From the NCBI GenBank assembly GCA_027063305.1, contig JAMORY010000017.1, positions 1 through 49,806 on the forward strand: a stretch of 49,806 nt of DNA, read 5' to 3'. This stretch comes from Sulfurovum sp. Its GTDB lineage: Bacteria; Campylobacterota; Campylobacteria; Campylobacterales; Sulfurovaceae. The notes beneath the pieces were generated by a model that ran no database searches, was not told where the DNA came from, and saw only the letters and a program-made list of their open reading frames with translations. How positions within the stretch are numbered: the stretch's first letter is position 1; every line of letters begins with the position of its first letter. Position numbers and translations under genes: made by a program. Shown here one piece after another: positions 24,441 through 33,770 of the stretch.

Positions 24441-24446
24441 TATACT
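24441..24446 (+). promoter_or_regulatory. Candidate -10 box for clpS-clpA
   Basis: TATACT occurs 34 nt before the clpS ATG, divergent from bioD. Confidence 0.4.
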
Positions 24447-24479
24447 ATTAAAAAACCAAGTAAGGAATATTAGCACAAT

Positions 24480-24779
24480 ATGCCAAAGTTTGAAGAAGAG
24501 TTAGATGTCGCCTTGGTACTACAAGAACCGCAGATGTTCAAGGTGTTGCTACATAATGATGATTATACAAGTATGGATTTTGTCGTAGAGATCCTTACGG
24601 GAATATTTCGAAAAGATACCCAACAAGCGGAGCGTATCATGCTTCAGATCCATGAAAAGGGTAAGGCGGTATGCGGGGTCTATATCTATGAGATCGCCAA
24701 GACGAAAGTGGAGCAGGTCAGACAGCGTGCCAAGCAGAACGGTTTTCCGCTCTTAGCGACAATGGAAGAGGAGAGCTAG
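24480..24779 (+). CDS. clpS: ClpS adaptor (N-recognin)
   Basis: ClpS binds proteins with destabilising N-terminal residues and hands them to ClpA-ClpP. The 99-aa product has the core FKVLLHNDDYTSMDFVVEIL (about residues 21-40), including the HNDDYT segment that holds the N-degron pocket, and the helix AERIMLQIHEKGKA. The N-terminal tail is short and acidic. The stop codon is 1 nt before the clpA start, so the two are coupled. Confidence 0.96.
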   Translation: MPKFEEELDVALVLQEPQMFKVLLHNDDYTSMDFVVEILTGIFRKDTQQAERIMLQIHEKGKAVCGVYIYEIAKTKVEQVRQRAKQNGFPLLATMEEES

Positions 24780-24780
24780 A

Positions 24781-26976
24781 ATGATCAGCGTTGCATTGAA
24801 CGATGTCTTTAAAGAGGCGGTAACCTACGCAAAAGAGAAGCATCATGAGTATTTGACGTTGGAGCATCTCTTTTTGGCGATCCTTCATGCTAAAGAGGGG
24901 CGTGCTATTTTAGAGATGCTCGGTGCCGATATTGCGCACTTGGAAGCAGCCGTTACGCAATATATCGACAAGACCGTTCCTGTATTGGAAGAAGCGGGTG
25001 AACCGATGGAGACCGTACCGCTTACACAGGCGATCACGGATATGATGAACCATATCCATGCCTCCGGCAGAACGGAAGCACGTGTGGGTGATATGCTCGC
25101 TTCGATCCTCTCACAGGAGCATATTTTTGCCGTGACCCTGCTCAAAGAGGAGGGGATCGAACGGGTAGATGTGCTTGAGGTCATCTCCCATGCACATGAA
25201 GAGGAGCTATCGGATACGGATGGTGGGCAAAGCCCTTCACAAGAGAGTCTGCTTTCACAGTTTACCATGGAGCTTGTCTCTTTGGCGAAAAGCGGCAAGA
25301 TCGATCCTGTCATCGGGCGTGTCGATGAGATAGACCGTGTGATGCAGACGCTTTGCCGACGCAAGAAGAACAACCCACTGCTTGTTGGAGAACCCGGCGT
25401 TGGTAAGACTGCGATCGCAGAGGGGTTGGCATTAAAGATCAGTGAAGGGGATGTGCCTGATGTCCTCAAAGAGGCTAAAGTCTATGCCCTTGATCTGGGG
25501 GCGCTGATCGCGGGTACGAAGTACCGTGGTGATTTCGAGAAGCGTCTTAAGGGTATACTCAAAGAGCTTAAAGCTCAAAAAGGTGCCATATTGTTCATCG
25601 ATGAGATCCATACGATGGTGGGAGCAGGGGCGACAAGCGGCGGGAGCATGGATGCGAGCAACCTGCTCAAACCCGCCCTTGCCAGAGGTGAGCTTAAATG
25701 TATCGGTGCGACGACCTATCAGGAGTATCGTAACTTCTTTGACAAAGACAAGGCGCTCAGCCGCCGTTTTGCCAAGATCGATGTGGAGGAGCCGAGCATT
25801 GAAGATACCTTTACCATCCTCAAAGGCGTACAGCACAAGTATGAAGCGTTCCATAAGATCAGCTTCAGCGATGCTGCTTTGCAACGTGCGATAGATCTTT
25901 CTGTTAAGTACCTGCATGACCGGTTCTTGCCGGACAAAGCGATGGATATTGTCGATGAGGTGGGTGCGCACTTTATGCTCCGAGGTAAAGAGGGGGTACG
26001 TGTCAAACCTAAAGATATCGAAGAGAGCGTGGCTAAGATGATGAAGCTTCCTTCCACGGTCGTAGGTACGGAAGATACGCTTAAGCTGAAAAACCTCGAA
26101 AAGGATCTTAAAGCACATATTATCGGGCAGGATGAGGCCATTGCAGCATTGGCAACGGCGATCAAGCGCTCCTACGCAGGGCTCAACGGGGAGAACAGAC
26201 CTATCGGTTCATTCCTCTTTGTCGGCCCTACCGGTGTGGGTAAAACCGCACTGGCGACCCAGCTTGCCGAAACGATGCACGTGCACTTTGAACGTCTGGA
26301 TATGAGTGAATATATGGAAACACATACGGTTAGCCGTCTTGTCGGTGCGCCTCCGGGCTATGTAGGGTATGAGCAGGGAGGTCTGCTGACCGAGATGATC
26401 AAACGAAACCCGCACACCGTACTGCTGCTTGATGAGATCGAGAAAGCCCATCCCGATATTATGAATATCCTGCTTCAAATCATGGATGGTGCCAAATTGA
26501 CCGACAACAACGGAGTGGTAACGGATTTTAAGAACGTTATCTTGATCATGACCTCCAACCTTGGTACCAAAGAGCCTAATGTAATGGGCTTCAACAAAGA
26601 CAACACTATGAAGACGGACAAGGCGATCAATGCCTTCTTCTCTCCGGAATTTAGGAACCGCCTTAGTGCCGTTGTCGAGTTCAATCCGTTGAAACTCGAT
26701 GCGTTGGTAGAGATCATCGATAGGGAGATAGCAAAGCTCAACAAACTGCTTGAGGCTAAGAAAGTGAAGGTCAAAGTCGGTAAAAAAGCCAAAGAGTGGC
26801 TGGCACAGCAAGGCTATGACGAACGCTACGGCGCACGTCATATTGCCCGTGTGATCGATGAGAAGATCAAAGAGGCACTGACCGATGAGATCCTGTTTGG
26901 AAAACTCAAAAAAGGCGGCAGTGTCAAAGTAGGATTGAAAGATCAAATGTTGACGTTTGACTTTTTGAATGAATAA
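24781..26976 (+). CDS. clpA: ATP-dependent Clp protease ATP-binding subunit ClpA
   Basis: This 731-aa double AAA+ unfoldase feeds substrates to ClpP. It has an N-domain (about 1-145), D1 with Walker [10 protein letters not shown] (near 206) and [12 protein letters not shown], and D2 with GPTGVGKTA (near 483) and [12 protein letters not shown]. There is no long middle domain, so it is ClpA rather than ClpB or ClpC. Where E. coli ClpA has its IGL loop for ClpP docking, this protein reads VMGFNKD, so the docking tripeptide may be MGF. The adjacent clpS and the downstream aat support a complete N-degron pathway. Confidence 0.96.
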   Translation: MISVALNDVFKEAVTYAKEKHHEYLTLEHLFLAILHAKEGRAILEMLGADIAHLEAAVTQYIDKTVPVLEEAGEPMETVPLTQAITDMMNHIHASGRTEARVGDMLASILSQEHIFAVTLLKEEGIERVDVLEVISHAHEEELSDTDGGQSPSQESLLSQFTMELVSLAKSGKIDPVIGRVDEIDRVMQTLCRRKKNNPLLVGEPGVGKTAIAEGLALKISEGDVPDVLKEAKVYALDLGALIAGTKYRGDFEKRLKGILKELKAQKGAILFIDEIHTMVGAGATSGGSMDASNLLKPALARGELKCIGATTYQEYRNFFDKDKALSRRFAKIDVEEPSIEDTFTILKGVQHKYEAFHKISFSDAALQRAIDLSVKYLHDRFLPDKAMDIVDEVGAHFMLRGKEGVRVKPKDIEESVAKMMKLPSTVVGTEDTLKLKNLEKDLKAHIIGQDEAIAALATAIKRSYAGLNGENRPIGSFLFVGPTGVGKTALATQLAETMHVHFERLDMSEYMETHTVSRLVGAPPGYVGYEQGGLLTEMIKRNPHTVLLLDEIEKAHPDIMNILLQIMDGAKLTDNNGVVTDFKNVILIMTSNLGTKEPNVMGFNKDNTMKTDKAINAFFSPEFRNRLSAVVEFNPLKLDALVEIIDREIAKLNKLLEAKKVKVKVGKKAKEWLAQQGYDERYGARHIARVIDEKIKEALTDEILFGKLKKGGSVKVGLKDQMLTFDFLNE

Positions 26977-26985
26977 TGTCGGTAT

Positions 26986-27010
26986 GTTTTTCCAGGGGAA
27001 AAACTTTTAT
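26986..27010 (+). terminator. Terminator-like hairpin after clpA (dispersed repeat copy 1)
   Basis: GTTTTTCC and GGAAAAAC enclose an AGG loop and are followed by TTTTAT. The hairpin sits in a repeat also seen after pheA and, inverted, before aat (see 27151 and 34880). Confidence 0.65.
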
Positions 27011-27025
27011 TAAGCGTGTGGGTAG

Positions 27026-27053
27026 GGTGTTGTCCTCTGACAACACCTTTATC
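27026..27053 (+). terminator. Second terminator after clpA
   Basis: A perfect 9-bp stem GGTGTTGTC/GACAACACC with a CTCT loop is followed by TTTATCT. Confidence 0.8.
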
Positions 27054-27118
27054 TGATGCTAAAATAAAATAGATTTGAATGTAGATCAATCTTTGGTGCC
27101 GTGAGGGTACAAGCACCT

Positions 27119-27124
27119 TATAAT
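27119..27124 (+). promoter_or_regulatory. Candidate -10 box for aat
   Basis: TATAAT occurs 91 nt before the aat ATG, after the clpA terminators. Confidence 0.4.
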
Positions 27125-27150
27125 GAATAAAGGAAAAGAGAGTGTATAAC

Positions 27151-27196
27151 CATAAAAGTGTTGCAGAGCAACGCATACCAAAATCATTCATCACTC
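27151..27196 (-). repeat. Dispersed hairpin repeat, copy 3 (inverted)
   Basis: On the minus strand this reads GTGATGAATGATTTTGGTAT, then GC, a GTTGC/GCAAC hairpin and ACTTTTATGG. It is the same architecture as the copies after clpA and pheA. With copy 1 it frames the 27-kb intergenic stretch as an imperfect inverted repeat. Confidence 0.6.
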
Positions 27197-27215
27197 AAAC
27201 GCGGAGCGTTTGCTG

Positions 27216-27956
27216 ATGGGTTCCATATTCGAAGAGGAGACCTACCTTATTCCTCCTTTAAGTGACTACTCCTACAGTTTTCCCAATCCCCGTTTTGCCT
27301 CTGATGAAGGGTTGCTCGCCTATGGCGGTGATCTCTCTTCCACCCGTATATTGACAGCGTATCGCAACGGCATTTTCCCATGGTACAGTGAGGGTGATCC
27401 GATTTTATGGTGGTCTCCCGATCCGCGTTTGGTACTTTATCCAGAGAACTTCAAATTGAGAAAATCATTCAGAAGAGTATTGCGCAGTGGTAGATTTACC
27501 GTGACGTTCGATCATCGATTTGCCGATGTCATACGCTATTGTGCGACCGTCCCGCGTGAGGGGCAGAACGGTTCATGGATCGTTCCTCAGATGCAAAAGG
27601 CGTATATTCGCCTGCATGAAGAGGGGTATGCACATAGTGTGGAGGTTTATAAAGAGGGAGAGCTTGTTGGTGGACTTTACGGTATTTCCATGGGAAAGGC
27701 CTTTTTCGGTGAGTCGATGTTCTCTCTGGTTTCCGATGCTTCAAAGGTGGCATTTAAAGCGCTCAGTGATGTTTTAGGTCAGAGAGGTTATGATTTTATC
27801 GACTGTCAGATGAGGACCGATCATATGGTCGGACTTGGTGCAATAGAGATACCGAGGGAGCAGTTCCTCGACGAACTTGAAGCGACTCTGCAAAAACCGA
27901 GTCATATCGGATCGTGGCGTGAACTCATTTGGGAATATCAAGAAGAAGGAAAGTAG
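27216..27956 (+). CDS. aat: Leucyl/phenylalanyl-tRNA-protein transferase
   Basis: Aat adds Leu or Phe from tRNA to proteins with N-terminal Lys or Arg, creating ClpS substrates. The 246-aa sequence shows FPNPRFASDEGLLAYGGDL, AYRNGIFPWYSEGDPILWWS, GQNGSWIV, EGYAHSVEVY and GESMFS, all typical of the family. The ATG at 27216 has GGAG nine nt upstream; a TTG at 27210 is in frame but too close to that site. Its proximity to clpS-clpA groups most of the N-degron pathway in 3.5 kb. Its stop codon directly abuts the tal ATG. Confidence 0.95.
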   Translation: MGSIFEEETYLIPPLSDYSYSFPNPRFASDEGLLAYGGDLSSTRILTAYRNGIFPWYSEGDPILWWSPDPRLVLYPENFKLRKSFRRVLRSGRFTVTFDHRFADVIRYCATVPREGQNGSWIVPQMQKAYIRLHEEGYAHSVEVYKEGELVGGLYGISMGKAFFGESMFSLVSDASKVAFKALSDVLGQRGYDFIDCQMRTDHMVGLGAIEIPREQFLDELEATLQKPSHIGSWRELIWEYQEEGK

Positions 27957-28940
27957 ATGGTAGACAGAGAGATTGGATTCTCCTTATGGTTGGATTTTGT
28001 AGAGCGTGACTATTTGAAAAATGAGTTCGGAACACTGATAAAGAATGGGATCATCAACGGTGCGACAAGCAACCCTGCGATCTTCGCTTCGGCGATCACG
28101 ACCTCTCCTGCGTATAAAGAGCAGCTGGAGAGTCTGGCAGATAAAAGCCCGAAAGAGAAGTATGAAGCGTTGGCGATCGAAGATATCAAAACGGCCGCTC
28201 AAGCGCTTAGACCGTTGTATGACGAGGGAAATGACGGCTATATCTCCATAGAAGTAGACCCCTTCCTCTCCAACGATACGCAAGGAACCATTGAAGAGGG
28301 GAAACGCCTTTTTGCCGCTATCGGTGAGCCGAACGTCATGGTCAAGGTACCTGCTACCAATGCGGGTTATGATGCAATGGGCGCACTGCTTGCAGAAGGT
28401 ATCTCCGTCAATGCGACGCTTATCTTCTCTCCGACACAGGCACAGCGTTGTGTCAAGGCGATGGAGAAGGGGATGGAGCAGACGGATAAAAAGGTCGACG
28501 GTGTCATCTCCGTATTCGTCAGCCGTTTCGACCGTATGCTCGATGACGATCTGGCACAAAACGGGATCGATACGAATCTGACGGGTATCTACAATGCCGC
28601 AAAGGTCTATAACCTTATCGAGAAGAGTCAGAACCCTCATATTCGAACGCTTTTTGCCAGTACCGGTGTGAAAGGGGATGACCTGCCACCATATCATTAT
28701 ATGAGAGAACTGCTTGCTCCGCACTCGGTCAACACCGCACCGCTTGCGACCATCGAGTCATGGCTAAAGGTTAAACCGACACCGCCGAAACTGCCGATGG
28801 AGGACGCGGTCATCAACGGGTATTTCACCAAACTTTCCGATAACGGTTTTGATATGGACGCAGTTTATGATACACTTCTAAACGAGGGACTTGAAGCCTT
28901 TGAAAAAGCATTCGCACAAATGCTTGAAAGCTTAAAGTAA
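27957..28940 (+). CDS. tal: Transaldolase
   Basis: Tal transfers dihydroxyacetone units in the non-oxidative pentose phosphate pathway. The 327-aa barrel protein has NGATSNPAIFASAI near the N-terminus, and VMVKVPATNAGYDAM with the Schiff-base Lys of KVPAT. SVNATLIFSP and ISVFVSRFDRMLD follow. It begins immediately after the aat stop codon. The length is close to the bacterial long-form transaldolases. Which pathway load it serves here is not visible. Confidence 0.94.
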   Translation: MVDREIGFSLWLDFVERDYLKNEFGTLIKNGIINGATSNPAIFASAITTSPAYKEQLESLADKSPKEKYEALAIEDIKTAAQALRPLYDEGNDGYISIEVDPFLSNDTQGTIEEGKRLFAAIGEPNVMVKVPATNAGYDAMGALLAEGISVNATLIFSPTQAQRCVKAMEKGMEQTDKKVDGVISVFVSRFDRMLDDDLAQNGIDTNLTGIYNAAKVYNLIEKSQNPHIRTLFASTGVKGDDLPPYHYMRELLAPHSVNTAPLATIESWLKVKPTPPKLPMEDAVINGYFTKLSDNGFDMDAVYDTLLNEGLEAFEKAFAQMLESLK

Positions 28941-28960
28941 AAGAGAAAGAGGGTAGTCAA

Positions 28961-30091
28961 ATGGAAGAAAAGCTAAAACTGTATCTGCGTACGATGATCA
29001 GTAATGAAGGAAGTGACCTTCACTTGAAAGCGGGATCACATGTACGTGTGAGAATCCACGGAGTATTGAAGATCCTTGGAAAAGATGAACTGAGTGCCGA
29101 GCAGATGGATCAGCTTGCAAAAGAGATCGCAACGGCAGACCAGTATGACAAGCTTAAAAAAGAGCGTAATCTGGACTTCTCCTACTCTATGGGACAGGAG
29201 TACCGTTTCAGGGTCAACTTCTTCTACCAGATGGATGGTTTGAGTGCGGTCTTCCGTATTATTCCCGTTGAGATCAAGACCATTGAAGAATTGGGACTTC
29301 CGACCGTTGTCAATGAGTTCGCATCCATCCAACGTGGTCTGGTACTGGTAACTGGGGTAACGGGTTCTGGTAAATCGACCACGCTCGCTGCGATCCTCGA
29401 TAAGATCAACCGTGAACAGAAAAAGCATATTATTACAGTTGAGGATCCGATCGAGTTCGTTCATAAAGACAGAGGATGTTTGATCAATCAAAGAAGTATC
29501 GGACAAGATGCCCACTCCTTCTCCGATGCGCTTAGAGCGGCACTGCGTGAAGACCCCGATATTATTTTAGTCGGGGAGATGAGGGATCTTGAGACCATCG
29601 ATATCGCACTTCATGCAGCCAATACGGGGCACTTGGTATTCTCGACTCTGCATACACTCGATGCAAAAGAGACCATCGACCGTATTGTCGGTATGTTCCC
29701 CAATGATGAGCAGAACCGTATTAGAATGTCACTGGCATCGGTACTTGAGGGGGTACTTTCCCAACGGCTTATCCCGACCAAGCGTGGCGGACGGGCTGCT
29801 GCGATCGAGATATTGAAAAAGACCGCACGTATCGAACAGTTGATCGCCGAGAACCGTGATGCGGAGATCCCCGATGCACTCTTTGAAGGTAAGGAGATCT
29901 ACGGTACACAGACCTTTGACCAAGCAGTGCTCGATATTTTCCGCCGTGGTGATATTGATGAAAAAACAGCTCTTGACTATGCGACAAACCCTGCCGATAT
30001 GAAGCTGAAGATGCAAGGTGTCGGTAAAGGTGCTATTGTTAAAGACAAACAAGATAAAGAACTAGACTTCTTCGATTTCAAGGATGAGTAG
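28961..30091 (+). CDS. pilT: Type IV pilus twitching ATPase, PilT family
   Basis: PilT is the cytoplasmic hexameric ATPase that depolymerises type IV pili and powers retraction. The 376-aa protein has the N-terminal PAS-like domain, Walker A GVTGSGKSTT (near residue 130), DPDIILVGEMRDLETI with the Walker B Glu, and AANTGHLVFSTLHT with the His box. It ends in a charged tail. No other pilus genes are in the window, so it works with components encoded elsewhere. A PilU-like paralogue cannot be excluded. Confidence 0.88.
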   Translation: MEEKLKLYLRTMISNEGSDLHLKAGSHVRVRIHGVLKILGKDELSAEQMDQLAKEIATADQYDKLKKERNLDFSYSMGQEYRFRVNFFYQMDGLSAVFRIIPVEIKTIEELGLPTVVNEFASIQRGLVLVTGVTGSGKSTTLAAILDKINREQKKHIITVEDPIEFVHKDRGCLINQRSIGQDAHSFSDALRAALREDPDIILVGEMRDLETIDIALHAANTGHLVFSTLHTLDAKETIDRIVGMFPNDEQNRIRMSLASVLEGVLSQRLIPTKRGGRAAAIEILKKTARIEQLIAENRDAEIPDALFEGKEIYGTQTFDQAVLDIFRRGDIDEKTALDYATNPADMKLKMQGVGKGAIVKDKQDKELDFFDFKDE

Positions 30092-30092
30092 C

Positions 30093-30135
30093 GTTAAGAA
30101 AACAACACCTGCGTGTTGTTTTTAGCTACGGAACC
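30093..30135 (+). repeat. 43-bp direct repeat with terminator hairpin, copy 1
   Basis: This starts 1 nt after the pilT stop codon. It contains AAAACAACAC / GTGTTGTTTT around a CTGC loop, followed by T residues, and ends TTAGCTACGGAACC. An identical copy begins 81 bp downstream. Confidence 0.85.
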
Positions 30136-30173
30136 GGAGCGGTCGTAACGAAGTGGAGCCGTGGAGGCAAAGT

Positions 30174-30216
30174 GTTAAGAAAACAACACCTGCGTGTTGT
30201 TTTTAGCTACGGAACC
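30174..30216 (+). repeat. 43-bp direct repeat with terminator hairpin, copy 2
   Basis: This is identical over 43 nt to the copy at 30093-30135. The two form tandem intrinsic terminators between pilT and rplY, separated by a 38-nt GC-richer spacer. Confidence 0.85.
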
Positions 30217-30243
30217 TTTCAACTCCCTTTAAAAAACTTTCGG

Positions 30244-30249
30244 TATAAT
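30244..30249 (+). promoter_or_regulatory. Candidate -10 box for rplY
   Basis: TATAAT occurs 30 nt before the rplY ATG and just after the tandem terminators. Confidence 0.5.
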
Positions 30250-30278
30250 CCCACCCTATTTTAATTTAAGGACATAAT

Positions 30279-30815
30279 ATGTTAGAAGGTATCGTTAGAG
30301 AGAGTATCGGAAAGACGACTGCAAAGAAGCTTAGAAGAGATGGTTATCTAACTGCAAACCTTTACGCTAAAGGTGTAGAGAACATTCAAGCTGCGTTCAA
30401 GCGTGGTGAGTTTGTAAGAGCAGTAAGAGCCAAAGAGAATCTTGCATTCCCAGTAAAACTCGGAGACAAAGAGTTGAACGTAGTGATCCAAGAGTATCAA
30501 CTACACCCTGTTCATGGTGAAGTGGTTCACGTTGACCTTAGAATCGCAGTACCAGGTCAAGTGACTGACTATCTTGTACCGGTTGTTACGCACGGTACAC
30601 CGGTTGGTTTGAAGAACAAAGGTGTACTTGTTATGTCTAAAAGACGTGTTAAAGTAAGAGGGGCTATCGAAAATATCCCTGCGAAGTTCGATCTTGATGT
30701 TGCACACTTGAACAGAGATGAGTCTATCCTTGTAAGAGACGTAGAAGTACCGGAAGGTTGCCGTATGATGGACAGACCTGACGTTGCTATCTGTGGTGTC
30801 ATCAAAGCCAAGTAA
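30279..30815 (+). CDS. rplY: 50S ribosomal protein L25 (CTC form)
   Basis: L25 binds 5S rRNA in the large subunit. The 178-aa protein is the long CTC version with an N-terminal L25 domain (residues about 1-90, ending VHGEVVHVDLRIA) and a C-terminal beta domain. It begins MLEGIVRESIGK. The ATG follows AAGGACATAAT. The gene is followed directly by pth, a common pairing. Confidence 0.95.
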   Translation: MLEGIVRESIGKTTAKKLRRDGYLTANLYAKGVENIQAAFKRGEFVRAVRAKENLAFPVKLGDKELNVVIQEYQLHPVHGEVVHVDLRIAVPGQVTDYLVPVVTHGTPVGLKNKGVLVMSKRRVKVRGAIENIPAKFDLDVAHLNRDESILVRDVEVPEGCRMMDRPDVAICGVIKAK

Positions 30816-30828
30816 TGAAAGTTTTGTC

Positions 30829-31401
30829 GTGACGCTCTTTGTCGGTCTAGGAAACCCCGGATCAAAGTACGAAGATACACGACACAATATCGGCTTCAAG
30901 GTCATCGATGCACTTGTGCATGACCTTGGTGCACGAGATATCTCCAAAAGTACGTTTTACGGTGAACTCTACCGTACATCCTCCGCTCTTTTTTTAAAAC
31001 CCACTACCTTTATGAACCTTTCGGGGAAAAGCGTATTACCCGTAAAGCAGTTTTTCAAGGTCGATACTGAAGATATTATCGTGATACATGACGATATCGA
31101 TCTTCCCTTTGGTGCAGTGCGTTTTAAAAGAGGAGGAGGGCATGGCGGTCATAACGGCTTAAAGTCGATCGATGCGGCGATTGGCAAAGAGTATTTGCGT
31201 GTGCGTGTCGGGGTCGATAAGCCCGAACGCAAATCGCAGGTGGCCGATTATGTACTGCATGACTTCACACCTGAAGAGATGGCGGATATACCGGCGCTTA
31301 TCGCACATGTGGTAGAGGCGTGCAAGGCATTGACCAAACATGATCTCGATGCGGTACGCTCTACCTATACGCTTAAATCGATCAAGACATTACGACCATG
31401 A
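30829..31401 (+). CDS. pth: Peptidyl-tRNA hydrolase
   Basis: Pth recycles stalled peptidyl-tRNAs. The product (190 aa from the GTG at 30829) begins MTLFVGLGNPGSKYEDTRHN, the canonical N-terminus with the catalytic His in TRHNIGF. FLKPTTFMNLSG, HDDIDLPFG and GGGHGGHNGLKSI follow. The frame is open back to 30784, but that start would overlap rplY and add non-homologous residues. The ribosome site is weak. The last bases overlap the following permease gene (ATGA). Confidence 0.94.
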   Translation: MTLFVGLGNPGSKYEDTRHNIGFKVIDALVHDLGARDISKSTFYGELYRTSSALFLKPTTFMNLSGKSVLPVKQFFKVDTEDIIVIHDDIDLPFGAVRFKRGGGHGGHNGLKSIDAAIGKEYLRVRVGVDKPERKSQVADYVLHDFTPEEMADIPALIAHVVEACKALTKHDLDAVRSTYTLKSIKTLRP

Positions 31402-32480
31402 GCCTGCTCAATCCACCGCTCTATTTTCGTTACCTCGCAAGTTATTATCTTAAGAATCTTTTTGCCATTTTGTTCGGTTTGGCATTTGCGTTCGCGGCGA
31501 TCGATTATTTTCAGCACATCCAATCACTCGATATCCCCGGTAACTATAAGGTGCTCTATATCTTTTATATGTGGCAAGAAGCCCTAAGTCTGCTCTATCC
31601 GTTGGCGATCGTATTTGCCCTTATCATGACAAAGCTCTCTTTGGTCAAGCACAATACGATGGGTGCTTTCCATGCGTTCGGGTACAGCAAAAGGCGTCTG
31701 TTGCAGCCTATCATGCTTATTGCGATGTTGACCTATACGACCTTTGTTCTTTTGCATACCACCTCGTTCTCCTATGCCAAGGATAAAGCTTCGCAACTTT
31801 TGAAGAATCAGCTCAATGCCTACAAGGTCAATGACCTCTTTTTTAAATATAACGATACTTTTGTTTATATGAAAAAACTTGATCCCGTACATAAACGACT
31901 GGAAGATATTACGATCTTTAAGGTCGAAGGGCATAAGGTTCAGTATACGATCCACGCTACACATGCGATCTTTGACGGAGAGAAGTGGGATGCGAAGAAC
32001 GCTACACTAAAAGAGCATATTTACGGCCCTAAAGGTGATTTATTGAAATATACCATCTCCCACCGTGATACGATCGAAACGCTTAGAGGGTATAAGCCTA
32101 AGATCATGGAATCGCTCTATGAAGGGAAAGCACTCAATATCGTCGATGCGATCAATACATGGCAGCTTCTCGATCAGCAGCATATCGACTCTCAGAAGAT
32201 CCGCGCTTCGATCTATGAGAAGGTGATCGTCCCGCTCTTTGCTCCGGCAATGCTTCTGATACTCTTTTTCAAGCTTCCTTTCCATGCCCGTATGATGAGC
32301 TTCGGTTCGGTCGTTGCACTTTCGTTGGGTGTAACGTTCGTGATCTGGGGTGTACTGTTCGGTTTGAACCAGATCGGATCGAATGGTGTCGTTGCCCCTG
32401 AGTACACGGCGATCTTACCCATTGCACTTCTATGGGTCTATGCGATCTATCTCTATTTGACCGATGAGAAGACGATATAA
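31398..32480 (+). CDS. LptF/LptG family permease
   Basis: This 360-aa inner-membrane protein belongs to the YjgP/YjgQ family, the membrane part of the LptB2FG machine that extracts lipopolysaccharide. It has membrane helices at about residues 16-36, 55-75 and 98-118, a periplasmic beta-jellyroll (about 130-260) and three C-terminal helices. GAFHAFGYSKRRLLQP is the coupling-helix region that contacts LptB. Without a sister gene in the window, F versus G cannot be settled. It overlaps pth by 4 nt. Confidence 0.85.
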   Translation: MSLLNPPLYFRYLASYYLKNLFAILFGLAFAFAAIDYFQHIQSLDIPGNYKVLYIFYMWQEALSLLYPLAIVFALIMTKLSLVKHNTMGAFHAFGYSKRRLLQPIMLIAMLTYTTFVLLHTTSFSYAKDKASQLLKNQLNAYKVNDLFFKYNDTFVYMKKLDPVHKRLEDITIFKVEGHKVQYTIHATHAIFDGEKWDAKNATLKEHIYGPKGDLLKYTISHRDTIETLRGYKPKIMESLYEGKALNIVDAINTWQLLDQQHIDSQKIRASIYEKVIVPLFAPAMLLILFFKLPFHARMMSFGSVVALSLGVTFVIWGVLFGLNQIGSNGVVAPEYTAILPIALLWVYAIYLYLTDEKTI

Positions 32481-32502
32481 CTCTCTCTTAGTGATTTTTC
32501 GA

Positions 32503-32508
32503 TAAAAT
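32503..32508 (+). promoter_or_regulatory. Candidate -10 box for lysA
   Basis: TAAAAT in GATAAAATCT lies 36 nt before the lysA ATG. Confidence 0.35.
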
Positions 32509-32543
32509 CTATCCCTAAACACACCTTGTAAACAGGACGATCA

Positions 32544-33752
32544 ATGACCATTGACTATAAAGCATTAGTAGAGAAGTACGGTTCTCCACTCTATATGTAC
32601 GATTTCGACTATATCGAAAATCGCTATAAGACGCTCAAAGAGGCATTTGCCGGTAAGAAATCCCTCATTAACTATGCGGTAAAAGCCAACTCCAATCTCT
32701 CTGTCATTGCGCACCTTGCCAAACTCGGTGCGGGAGCGGATTGTGTGAGTATCGGTGAGGTTCAGCGTGCATTGGATGCAGGCGTGAACAAGTACAAGAT
32801 CATCTTCTCGGGTGTCGGGAAGCGTGATGATGAGATCGAAGAGGCACTGGAAAAGGATATCCTCATGCTCAACCTTGAGAGTGAAGCGGAGATGAAACGT
32901 GTGGAGATGGTAGCCAAGAAGCTTGGCAAAGAGGCGCGCATCTCCATCCGTGTCAACCCGAACATCGATCCGCAGACACACCCCTATATCTCAACGGGAC
33001 TGCATGAGAACAAGTTCGGTGTCGAGATCGATATGGCAAAACGTATGTATATCTATGCGAACAAGTCCGAGCATCTCAATCCGGTAGGCATTCACTTCCA
33101 TATCGGTTCGCAGTTGACCAACCTCGACCCTATCCGCGAGTCGGCGATGATCGTTGCCGATCTGGTACGTTCGCTCAAAGCGATCAAGATAGACATCAAG
33201 TTCTTCGATGTAGGCGGTGGGCTCGGTGTAGTCTATGATGATGAGACGACCATCCGTGAAACTGACTATACCGCGGCGATCTTTGAATCGGTCAAGGGGC
33301 TTGATCTGACGATCATGTGTGAACCCGGACGCTATATGGTCGCCAATGCAGGTGCATTCTTTACCCGAGTACTTTATGAGAAACAAAACGGTGAGAGACG
33401 CTTTGTCATTGTTGACGGTGCGATGAACGACCTGATCCGTCCAAGCCTCTACAACGCTTACCATAAGATCGAAGCGTTGGGTGTGGAGGGTGAGACGACA
33501 CCTGCCGATGTGGTAGGGCCTGTCTGTGAGAGCGGTGACTTCTTCGGTAAGAACGTACCGCTGCCGCCATTGAGCCATAACGATATCATTGTGGTCCAAT
33601 CAGCCGGAGCGTACGGATTTACGATGGCAAGCAACTACAACACCCGTCCCAAACCTGCCGAAGTGGCACTGCAAGGTGGAGAGGACAGATTGATCCGCAG
33701 ACGTGAGACCTATGAGGATCAGGTACGTTTGGAGCGAGAGTTCCTTCAGTAA
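32544..33752 (+). CDS. lysA: Diaminopimelate decarboxylase
   Basis: LysA is a PLP enzyme that makes L-lysine from meso-diaminopimelate. The 402-aa product has NYAVKANSNLSVI with the PLP-binding Lys, HFHIGSQ, FFDVGGGLGV, CEPGRYMVANAG and GPVCESGDFF with the catalytic Cys. Spacing matches the alanine-racemase-like barrel plus beta domain. It leads a run of amino-acid genes, followed by pheA after 18 nt. Confidence 0.96.
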   Translation: MTIDYKALVEKYGSPLYMYDFDYIENRYKTLKEAFAGKKSLINYAVKANSNLSVIAHLAKLGAGADCVSIGEVQRALDAGVNKYKIIFSGVGKRDDEIEEALEKDILMLNLESEAEMKRVEMVAKKLGKEARISIRVNPNIDPQTHPYISTGLHENKFGVEIDMAKRMYIYANKSEHLNPVGIHFHIGSQLTNLDPIRESAMIVADLVRSLKAIKIDIKFFDVGGGLGVVYDDETTIRETDYTAAIFESVKGLDLTIMCEPGRYMVANAGAFFTRVLYEKQNGERRFVIVDGAMNDLIRPSLYNAYHKIEALGVEGETTPADVVGPVCESGDFFGKNVPLPPLSHNDIIVVQSAGAYGFTMASNYNTRPKPAEVALQGGEDRLIRRRETYEDQVRLEREFLQ

Positions 33753-33770
33753 CCGCAAAAGGAAAATGTG

